A stretch of DNA of 64,000 nt from Aliikangiella marina. GTDB lineage: Bacteria; Pseudomonadota; Gammaproteobacteria; Enterobacterales; Kangiellaceae. This document shows, piece by piece, positions 48,682 to 55,723 of this stretch. The stretch's first letter is position 1. The number at the start of each line of letters is the position of its first letter. The stretch covers positions 992,001 through 1,056,000 of the forward strand of contig NZ_VIKR01000002.1 in assembly GCF_007004765.1 (NCBI RefSeq), written 5' to 3'. The translations under genes and the position numbers were made by a program. Under the pieces are notes generated by a model. It worked only from the letters and a program-made list of their open reading frames with translations. It made no database searches and was not told the DNA's origin.

Positions 48682-49569
48682 TTATTGCTCCAACTCCATT
48701 GCATCTCGTAAACCTTCCCCAACGAGATTAATTGAAAGTAATGTAAAGAATATTGCGAGACCAGGTAGGGCTACTGTCCACGGCGCTATCGTGATGTAAG
48801 CGTGCGACTCGGACAAAATTGTTCCCCATTCTGGATAAGGTGCCTGAGCGCCTAAACCGAGAAAACCAAGTGCGGCTATTTCAAGAACCGCGGTGGAAAA
48901 TGCTAAAGTAATTTGTACGATGACTGAAGGTAAAATATTCGGCAGGATTGAGTGAGTGAACAACCTTACTTTGGTTGCGCCATCGAGCATCATCGCTGTT
49001 ACATACTCTTTACCCAATTCAGCTTTTATCGCATTACGGGTAATTAAAACAAAATGCGGAATCAAAACTATCGCGACCGCATAGATGGCATTCGGTAAGC
49101 CAGGTCCAATTAAAGCCACGATGACAATCGCAAGTAATAAAGAAGGTAGCGCTAAGATTAAATCCATTACCCGCATGATTATTTGGTCAATCCAAACATT
49201 CGATAATGCCGATAAGGAACCCAAAAGCATACCGATGCTGGATGCTATGACCACAACAAATATTGCTAGCTTGAGTGAGAGCCGAGCGCCGTGAACTAAG
49301 CGAGAAAATAAATCTCTACCGAGGTCATCAGTGCCAAGCAAATGTCTAGCCATACCATCATCATACCAAGCAGGTGGAAGTTTAGTATTCTCAAATTGAA
49401 TAGCCGGATCATAGGGAGCTATCCACGGCGCAAACAAAGCAACTAAAAATATTAAAGCGAGCAAAACGAATGCGCTGAGTGCTAATTTGTTTTTTAAGAA
49501 ATTGTTCGTCCAGCGACTAACTGTACTAGGGATAACGCTCTGCTGGTAAAATTGAGGACTATGAATCAT
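48682..49569 (-). CDS. sapC: Peptide ABC transporter permease SapC-like
   Basis: The 295-residue permease has an N-terminal cytoplasmic segment, a first membrane helix (about 30-50), the LLGTDDLGRDLFSRLVHGAR motif of DppC/OppC/SapC proteins and five further helices. The EYVTAMMLDGATKVRLFTHSILP region is the coupling motif that docks the ATPases. It overlaps sapB by 4 bases. Confidence 0.9.
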   Translation of the reverse strand: MIHSPQFYQQSVIPSTVSRWTNNFLKNKLALSAFVLLALIFLVALFAPWIAPYDPAIQFENTKLPPAWYDDGMARHLLGTDDLGRDLFSRLVHGARLSLKLAIFVVVIASSIGMLLGSLSALSNVWIDQIIMRVMDLILALPSLLLAIVIVALIGPGLPNAIYAVAIVLIPHFVLITRNAIKAELGKEYVTAMMLDGATKVRLFTHSILPNILPSVIVQITLAFSTAVLEIAALGFLGLGAQAPYPEWGTILSESHAYITIAPWTVALPGLAIFFTLLSINLVGEGLRDAMELEQ

Positions 49570-50543
49570 TTTTTGTGCCTCAACTTGGGATTGACAAGGT
49601 GAACCAAAACTTCAACGGCGATGTTAACTATAATGACCAGCGAGGCAATTGCTAACAGTCCGCCGTGCAAAGTAACAAGGTCTCTTCGATAAACTGCTTC
49701 CAACAACCATTTACCGATTCCTGGCCAAGCAAAAATCTTTTCGGTTATAAGAGTACCGGTGATCAGTACACTTATTTGCAAACCAATAACTGTTACGATT
49801 GGAATCATCGCATTGCGTAATGCGTGAGACCAAATAATTCTATCATAAGGTAAACCTTTCGCTTTAGCGGTACGAATATAATCACTGGAAAGTGCATCAA
49901 TCATTGCCGAGCGAGTGACTCGCGTAAATATTGCGAGTGGGATAGTGCCGAGTACTATCGTTGGTAAAACCAAATGTTGAAGAGCGTTTTGAAAGGCCGC
50001 TAGTGCGTAGGGTTGATCGGATAAAAGCGTATCGATTAGCATAAAGCCTGTAACCGGTAGAATATCATATTCGAATCCAATCCGAGAGGCGACGGGCGAT
50101 ATTCCTAGTGTCAGAGCGAATAATAAAACGAGTAGCATACCCCACCAAAAAATCGGCATGGAGTAACCAATGAGTGTTGTTGAAACGATCAGTTTATCTT
50201 GCCACTTATTTTTATTTTCAGCCGCATAGATCCCTAATGGTAAGCCCAAAACTAAAGCAAAAATAATTGCGATTGTCGTCAGTTCCAGAGTCGCTGGAAA
50301 ATAAATGAAAAACTCATCTAATACGCTTCGGCCACTGATGCGGGACAACCCCCATTCGCCTTGTGATAAAAAAGCAATATAATTAAAATAATTTTCGATG
50401 AGAGAGTCGTTAATTGTTTTAGCGTGAGCGTCCGAAAGGATTAATGGGTCAGGAAACAATTGACTGATTCCAAAAGTGAACAAAGTAAGCGTGAAAAGCC
50501 CTAGTATTAGAAGTAAAAATTGGCGAAAAATGATGCTAGTCAT
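49566..50543 (-). CDS. sapB: Peptide ABC transporter permease SapB-like
   Basis: The 325-residue permease has a first helix (about 10-30), a periplasmic loop and five more helices. The coupling motif SDYIRTAKAKGLPYDRIIWSH is the DppB/OppB/SapB form. It overlaps sapA by 8 bases and sapC by 4, which shows one operon. Confidence 0.9.
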   Translation of the reverse strand: MTSIIFRQFLLLILGLFTLTLFTFGISQLFPDPLILSDAHAKTINDSLIENYFNYIAFLSQGEWGLSRISGRSVLDEFFIYFPATLELTTIAIIFALVLGLPLGIYAAENKNKWQDKLIVSTTLIGYSMPIFWWGMLLVLLFALTLGISPVASRIGFEYDILPVTGFMLIDTLLSDQPYALAAFQNALQHLVLPTIVLGTIPLAIFTRVTRSAMIDALSSDYIRTAKAKGLPYDRIIWSHALRNAMIPIVTVIGLQISVLITGTLITEKIFAWPGIGKWLLEAVYRRDLVTLHGGLLAIASLVIIVNIAVEVLVHLVNPKLRHKK

Positions 50544-52194
50544 TGGCTTTCACTCGCGCTAATTTTTCAGACAAAAACACGTCTTTGAAATAAACACCAC
50601 CTGAGGGATAAATCTTAAAATTTTGAACGCGAGGATTCACTATCATGTGTTGTGTTGCGTGAGCGATAGGAACCCAAGGAGAGGCTATCTTAAATTGTCT
50701 TTGCGCTTGCTTGTAAAGACTTTGCCGACTTCTTAAATCATTTTTGATTCTTGCATTGCGGAGTAAATTACTAAATTTTTGATCACACCAAAAGGAAGAG
50801 TTGGTTCCCATATTGGCTGCAGCGCAACTGAGCAATGGCGTAAAAAAATTATCAGGATCACCGTTATCACTAATCCAACCCATTAATGCACTATGGTGCT
50901 CGCCAGCCCGAGTACGCGATAAAAAAGTACCAAATTCATAAGTGTCGATCGTGACTTTAATGCCAACATCTTTTAGATCCTGCTGAATTAATTGCGCCAT
51001 TTTTTTTGCGTTAGGGTTGTAGGAGCGTTGCGCAGACATGGTTGAAATGGTCATTTCAAAACCGTCCTCATAACCCGCAGAGGCGAGAAGCTTTCTCGCT
51101 CTTTCTGGGTCAAAATCGTAGTCCGCGACATCGTTATCATAAGACCACATGCTCGGCGGTATCGGATTTTTAGCAACAGAGGCTGTATCTTGATAAACTT
51201 TTTTTATAATTGCTTGCTTATTAATTGCGTGATTAAGTGCTATTCGAACCGTTTGATTATTAAACGGAGTTTTCGCTGTATTAAGGGATAAAAATGCAAT
51301 ATTGAGACCCGCCTCATTCAGTATTTCAAGATCAGTTTGTTTTCCCGCGACTTCTATATGAACAGGAAGTGGATTGGCCATGATATCGCACTCTTTAGCA
51401 AAGGTTCTCGCAAACCTGAGCGAAGGGTCGGGAGTGATTGCGAAAACTAAATTTTTTAACCGAGGTTGTCCGCCCCAAAAGTTTTCATGCGCCTTGTATC
51501 GAATATAAGCATCAGGTTGATAGCGCGTTAGTTGAAATGGACCAGTGCCAATTGGTTGGATATCGATATTAGCAGGCTGATTTTGTTTGAGTAAGTGATC
51601 GGCATATTCCTTTGACAGTATTGAAGCGAAGTCCATGGCTAGTGTGGCCAGAAATGTACTATTGGGTTCGTTAAGGATAAACTTGATTTTATAGTCATCA
51701 ATTTTCTGAATATCTTTAATTAACTCGCCGAGCCCCATTGACACAAAGTATCCATAAGAGAGTGGGGTAACTGAGTGAAAAGGGTGCTGATTGAATCGTT
51801 GGCGGTTGAATGAAAAAAGTACATCGTCGGCGTTAAAGTTTCGAGTCGGTTTGTAGTTATTGTTATAGTGGAAAGGCACATCTTGTCGCAGATAGAATGT
51901 GTACTCAGTCCCCGAACGAGATACTTTCCACTGAGTTGCTAAAGCAGGCTTAATAAACGTGCTACCAGGTTCAAACTCGACTAAGCGGTTGTATAGCGGG
52001 CGAGAAGATGCATCGAATGTTGTTCCCGATGTCGAAAGTTGTGGATTAAATGTTTCCGGACTTCCTTCTGAACAATAAACGAGAACATCGTCTTTAACTT
52101 TGTTTGCTTCGTCAGAGTTACAGCTACTCAAGACGAGCGCAGCCGCGAGCCCGAATAGCAGCTTTTGGCTAATTTGGAATTGAATGAATTTCAC
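50536..52194 (-). CDS. sapA: Peptide-binding lipoprotein SapA-like, GTG start
   Basis: The 552-residue type-5 solute-binding protein has a signal sequence ending in the lipobox LSSC, with C25 as the likely lipidated residue. The typical family blocks YTFYLRQDVPFHYN, TGPFQLTRYQ and VRIALNHAINKQAI are present. It should bind peptides or antimicrobial peptides for the SapBCDF transporter. E. coli SapA is a soluble periplasmic protein, so a lipoprotein form is a difference. The start is GTG, 6 bases after the pspF stop, with coupled translation likely. Confidence 0.88.
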   Translation of the reverse strand: MKFIQFQISQKLLFGLAAALVLSSCNSDEANKVKDDVLVYCSEGSPETFNPQLSTSGTTFDASSRPLYNRLVEFEPGSTFIKPALATQWKVSRSGTEYTFYLRQDVPFHYNNNYKPTRNFNADDVLFSFNRQRFNQHPFHSVTPLSYGYFVSMGLGELIKDIQKIDDYKIKFILNEPNSTFLATLAMDFASILSKEYADHLLKQNQPANIDIQPIGTGPFQLTRYQPDAYIRYKAHENFWGGQPRLKNLVFAITPDPSLRFARTFAKECDIMANPLPVHIEVAGKQTDLEILNEAGLNIAFLSLNTAKTPFNNQTVRIALNHAINKQAIIKKVYQDTASVAKNPIPPSMWSYDNDVADYDFDPERARKLLASAGYEDGFEMTISTMSAQRSYNPNAKKMAQLIQQDLKDVGIKVTIDTYEFGTFLSRTRAGEHHSALMGWISDNGDPDNFFTPLLSCAAANMGTNSSFWCDQKFSNLLRNARIKNDLRSRQSLYKQAQRQFKIASPWVPIAHATQHMIVNPRVQNFKIYPSGGVYFKDVFLSEKLARVKAND

Positions 52195-52200
52195 TACAAA

Positions 52201-53280
52201 TCACTTCTGTTCAAGTAATTGATACTTCTTGAGATATCCGCGCAGTTGATGATATGTCAAGCCTAGCAGATCTGCACACTTTTTCTGATTAAATTGGCTT
52301 TGTTCAAGCGCTTGTTGAATGATCGATACTTCTCTGTCTGCCATCGCCTCTTTTAAATCAATAGGAAACTCCACCGAGTTATTCAATGTTGCTAGTTCCG
52401 GAATCGATTGAACTTCGTCTGACGCGTCGAATTCGACGGCTTTTAATGATGAACTAGGCGCGTTCGATTGGGCTGAAACAAAAGAACGTTCGCCAGTAAG
52501 GCGGTAAGGGGACTCAAATGGGTCGAACTGAATGCGGTCCACTGGTTGGTCTTCCGGGTTTTTATAAATGTTTCGCTCTATGACATTTTTCAACTCGCGG
52601 ACATTACCTGGCCATGAATAATTTAATAATGCTTCTTCTGCATTTTTGGTAAACCCTGCAAAATACTCTCGCTCTAGTTCTCGTGACATTGCGGTTCCAA
52701 AATGTTCCGCGAGAATTAAAATATCTGAAATTCTTGCTCTCAGCGGTGGAATCGTAACCACATCGAAAGCAAGCCGATCGAGCAAATCCGCGCGAAACTT
52801 TCCTTTGTGGGCAAGTTCTGGCAAATTCTCATTGGTAGCAGCAACCAATCTGACATCGACCTTTATGGTTTTACTGCCCCCAACCCGTTCCATTTCACCG
52901 TATTCAATTACTCTTAGCAGCTTTTCTTGAACAGACAGCGAGCTATTGCCGAGCTCATCGAGAAATAGCGTGCCGTTGTGAGCAAGTTCAAACCTGCCGA
53001 GATGCCGTTTGTTGGCACCGGTAAATGCGCCTGACTCATGTCCAAATAATTCGGTTTCTAGAAGGTTTTCATTAATCGCTGCGCAATTGAGTTTAATAAA
53101 AGGTTGATCCCATCGCGATGACAGATAGTGAAGTCTTGCTGCGATCAGCTCTTTTCCTGTTCCCCTCTCGCCGACGACTAGAACAGGTTTATCGACTGGT
53201 GCTAACTGTGAGACTTGCTCAATAATTTCCAGGAAACAGGAAGCTTCACCGATTAAGTTATCCGAATTTCTTTTCACCAT
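52201..53280 (-). CDS. pspF: Sigma-54-dependent activator PspF
   Basis: The 359-residue AAA+ enhancer-binding protein lacks a receiver or sensor domain, as PspF does. It starts directly with the AAA+ domain (about 8-240): Walker A GERGTGKEL, the sigma-54-contacting ESGAFTGA loop and Walker B NGTLFLDEL. It ends in a Fis-type helix-turn-helix (NQKKCADLLGLTYHQLRGYL). The linker (about 255-320) is longer than in E. coli. In E. coli PspA holds PspF inactive until membrane stress. ATG at 53280 has GGGA 8 bases upstream. It is divergent from the psp operon and leads into sapA. Confidence 0.93.
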   Translation of the reverse strand: MVKRNSDNLIGEASCFLEIIEQVSQLAPVDKPVLVVGERGTGKELIAARLHYLSSRWDQPFIKLNCAAINENLLETELFGHESGAFTGANKRHLGRFELAHNGTLFLDELGNSSLSVQEKLLRVIEYGEMERVGGSKTIKVDVRLVAATNENLPELAHKGKFRADLLDRLAFDVVTIPPLRARISDILILAEHFGTAMSRELEREYFAGFTKNAEEALLNYSWPGNVRELKNVIERNIYKNPEDQPVDRIQFDPFESPYRLTGERSFVSAQSNAPSSSLKAVEFDASDEVQSIPELATLNNSVEFPIDLKEAMADREVSIIQQALEQSQFNQKKCADLLGLTYHQLRGYLKKYQLLEQK

Positions 53281-53382
53281 GCCTGATGTCCCAAAACAAA
53301 CTGTGAATACCAAATGCGTGCGCGCATCGGCTTTTTTTGTCACCTCCTAGCTTTTAAAGGAGGTTAGTTTGACAAATATGAA

Positions 53383-53399
53383 TTGGTAAAAATGACCAA
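53383..53399. promoter_or_regulatory. Candidate PspF upstream activating site
   Basis: TTGGT and ACCAA form a 17-base palindrome about 100 bases upstream of the sigma-54 promoter, the usual distance for PspF enhancer sites. The match to known PspF sites was not tested. Confidence 0.45.
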
Positions 53400-53492
53400 C
53401 TTAGTGGGCATTTTCACATAAAGTTAGTTGTTAATCTAGCTGTTTGGATAAAAAAATCATTAAATACAATGGGTTATAAAATATATAAAAGT

Positions 53493-53508
53493 TGGCACGA
53501 AAGCTGTA
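53493..53508 (+). promoter_or_regulatory. Sigma-54 promoter of the psp operon
   Basis: TGGCACGAAAGCTGTA fits the -24/-12 consensus TGGCACG-N4-TTGCA well in the -24 half and at three of five bases in the -12 half. It lies 57 bases before the first psp-operon gene, downstream of the divergent pspF, as in E. coli. Confidence 0.75.
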
Positions 53509-53564
53509 TTACTACTAGTAAATAGGCAGGAATTAGCCAAATTAACTAACTTGAGGTTACAACA

Positions 53565-53786
53565 ATGGCAAGCAAGCAAAAACACAAACCACTTTCTAAA
53601 AGAGCATCCAAGTTGTTCGTAGAGATGGTGTTTGGTGTTGTCGGTTTACTTGGCATCATGATAGCGCAAGCAGTAGAGCCGGAAGCTAAAAACACACTTT
53701 ATCAATTGAAGCACCACGGTGAAGTAATGAGTGTTGATGTCAGTAACGTCGCGCCACAAATCGATTGGTTGGATATTTTATTTTAA
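53565..53786 (+). CDS. Unrecognised small membrane or secreted protein, first gene of the psp operon
   Basis: The 73-residue protein has a basic N-terminus (about 1-17, nine Lys/Arg/His), one hydrophobic segment (about 19-36) and a mildly acidic tail of 37 residues ending IDWLDILF. The hydrophobic segment ends in IAQA, so it may be a signal peptide with cleavage after A36, or a membrane anchor with the tail outside. TGAGGT lies 7 bases before the ATG. It is the first gene after the sigma-54 promoter and 89 bases before pspA. It does not resemble PspD, PspE or PspG as I know them. Function unknown; membrane stress is implied by context only. Confidence 0.75.
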   Translation: MASKQKHKPLSKRASKLFVEMVFGVVGLLGIMIAQAVEPEAKNTLYQLKHHGEVMSVDVSNVAPQIDWLDILF

Positions 53787-53875
53787 GTTTAAGTCATTTA
53801 ATATTTCGTTCGCAATTCTAGCGCGCCATAAATTGACCGCGCTGAGCGTCAGAAAAAAGTTTGGAGGTAGCCCTG

Positions 53876-54541
53876 ATGGGAATTTTTTCAAGATTTGCAG
53901 ATATCGTTAATGCGAATATAAACGCGCTGTTGGACAAAGCGGAAGATCCCGAAAAATTGATCCGCATGATAGTCCAAGAGATGGAAGATACATTAGTCGA
54001 AGTTAGAACTTCCTCCGCGCGCACGATTGCTGAGAAAAAAGACTTAACGAGACGCATTGAGACGCTAAAAGCTGAGGCGGAAGAATGGGAACGCAAGGCT
54101 GAGCTAGCGATCTCCAAAGGGCGAGAAGACTTAGCAAAAGCCGCGCTGCTGGAACGTAATAAAGCTGCTGAAGTGGCTGAAGAACTTGAGAAAGAGTTAG
54201 CCAAACTGGAAGAAGTGCTTGCAAGGCTTTCTGATGAAGTGAGCCAGCTTCAAGAAAAGCTCAACGACGCAAGAGCGCGTCAAAAAGCATTAATCATGCG
54301 ACACAAAACGACCTCATCACGCTTAAAGGTTAAACAAAGCTTGTATGATAATGGTGCTGACGACGCAGTGACTCGCTTTGAGCGGTTTGAGCGTAAACTC
54401 GATGAATTAGAGTCTGAGGTGGAGTCTTATGACATTGGTAACAAGACTCTTGCGGATGAAATTAATGGTCTAGAGAAAGAAGATGAAATTGACCGTCAAC
54501 TAGAAGAACTTAAAGCCAGAGTCAGTGAAACCAAGAAATAA
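53876..54541 (+). CDS. pspA: Phage shock protein A
   Basis: The 221-residue coiled-coil protein of the PspA/Vipp1/ESCRT-III family binds stressed inner membrane and inhibits PspF. The amphipathic N-terminal helix MGIFSRFADIVNANINALLD is followed by EDPEKLIRMIVQEMEDTL and long charged helices. The ATG at 53876 has GGAGG about 8 bases upstream; the frame runs five codons further from a TTG without support. Confidence 0.96.
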   Translation: MGIFSRFADIVNANINALLDKAEDPEKLIRMIVQEMEDTLVEVRTSSARTIAEKKDLTRRIETLKAEAEEWERKAELAISKGREDLAKAALLERNKAAEVAEELEKELAKLEEVLARLSDEVSQLQEKLNDARARQKALIMRHKTTSSRLKVKQSLYDNGADDAVTRFERFERKLDELESEVESYDIGNKTLADEINGLEKEDEIDRQLEELKARVSETKK

Positions 54542-54552
54542 GAGGAATATCC

Positions 54553-54789
54553 ATGATACCTGAAATAGCGTTTGTGCCAGTAGTTTTATTCATGGTGATC
54601 GTCGCACCAATATGGATTGTGATGCATTATCGTTCCAAAAGTAATAAGGAGTCTGGCATTTCGGAAGCAGAGCACGCAAGACTGCAAGAGTTGGTCAAAA
54701 TTGCGGACTCGATGATGGTGAGAATTGAAACTTTGGAGTCGATTTTAGACCAAGAAACACCTGAGTGGAGAGCAAAGCATGGACAATAG
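54553..54789 (+). CDS. pspB: Phage shock protein B
   Basis: The 78-residue protein has an N-terminal membrane helix (about 5-25, with the VAPIWIVMHY motif of PspB) and a cytoplasmic leucine-rich coiled coil. PspB and PspC pull PspA away from PspF under stress. The stop overlaps the pspC start by 11 bases. Confidence 0.94.
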   Translation: MIPEIAFVPVVLFMVIVAPIWIVMHYRSKSNKESGISEAEHARLQELVKIADSMMVRIETLESILDQETPEWRAKHGQ

Positions 54790-55240
54790 TAGCTACTCTC
54801 CAAGAGAGAGACGCAGACTATACAAAGACCCTGACCGAGGCAAAATCTGTGGCGTGTGTGCAGGAATTGCAGAATATTTAGGACTGGAAGTGTGGGTTGT
54901 GCGAATAATCGCAGTCTCTCTGTTGATATTCGTTAATGGTGCGGTCTTAGTTGCTTATATTGTAATGTGCTTCGTTTTAGACCCCAAGCCAGGACATGTA
55001 AGCAACCGAGGGTGTTTTGGCTCCGAGCGAAAGCGACGTAAGCCGTCAGAAAGCGATGACTCTCGTCCATATCGCCCAACAGTGAAAGATGTCTGGTCAT
55101 CAGGAACCAGCCCCAAAGATTTGTTTAGTCAAGTAGAAGATAAGTTTTCGGTCATTGAAAAGAAGCTTCAGAAAATGGAATCCTACGTTACCTCAAACAA
55201 GTTTAACTTAGACCAGGAGTTTAAAAAGATGGCAGACTAG
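54779..55240 (+). CDS. pspC: Phage shock protein C
   Basis: The 153-residue protein carries the PspC domain: RLYKDPDRGKICGVCAGIAE, then a membrane segment (about 37-62). The C-terminal half (about 70-153) is charged and helical, longer than a minimal PspC. It overlaps pspB by 11 bases and is the last recognised gene of the operon; pspD and pspE are not seen. Confidence 0.94.
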   Translation: MDNSSYSPRERRRLYKDPDRGKICGVCAGIAEYLGLEVWVVRIIAVSLLIFVNGAVLVAYIVMCFVLDPKPGHVSNRGCFGSERKRRKPSESDDSRPYRPTVKDVWSSGTSPKDLFSQVEDKFSVIEKKLQKMESYVTSNKFNLDQEFKKMAD

Positions 55241-55723
55241 CAACGCTAGTTTGTCTAATTTCTTTCCGTTTCGAAGGCAACTAAAGCTTCGCCAATCAAT
55301 CAGAGTCATACAAATCTCAGACAGCGAACTGAGTCATGTTGCAGTGAACAAAATCACGAATTGCGATAAAAATAATTTTTAGAGATTCCTGAAATTCATC
55401 AATAGTTCGAATATCGTATAAATAACTCCTTTAACAGGCTGAAAAATATAGTAATTATATTTTTTTGATACTGTTATATTTTGCTGGTATCGCTCTATCA
55501 TGATTCTATTTATGTTGCAATGCCAAATCTTGTATATGTGATTATTACCCATCTCATTGATCACAGATTTGAGACACGAGTAACATACACGGTGGGCAGA
55601 TTAGGTCGTAACAGGCTTTAAGGCAGTTTTGCTGTCTTACAAATCTGACGATTTATTTCGTTTATTATAAAAAAACACTAATCCTAACAATACTTCCAAT
55701 ATAAGAAACCAGGGAGAATAAAA
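55241..55723. other. Intergenic stretch before the large TonB receptor, with a possible leader hairpin
   Basis: No gene is supported in these 483 AT-rich bases. Close to the receptor, CAGATT (55597-55602) pairs with AATCTG (55642-55647). Inside it AAGGCAG (55620-55626) pairs with CTGTCTT (55632-55638), one G-U. This may be a terminator remnant or part of the receptor's leader. A GGGAG ribosome site serves the TTG start at 55724. Confidence 0.3.

Larger units (their letters stand above)
53281..53564. promoter_or_regulatory. Divergent pspF/psp control region
   Basis: This 284-base region holds a palindrome ACCTCCT/AGGAGGT (53342-53348 and 53358-53364), a second palindrome TTGGT/ACCAA (53383-53399) and a sigma-54 site (53493-53508). 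On the pspF side a 17-codon frame (53327-53274, minus) overlaps the pspF start by 7 bases, with no well-placed ribosome site. The AT-rich stretch 53410-53490 between palindromes and promoter would suit DNA looping. Confidence 0.6.
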
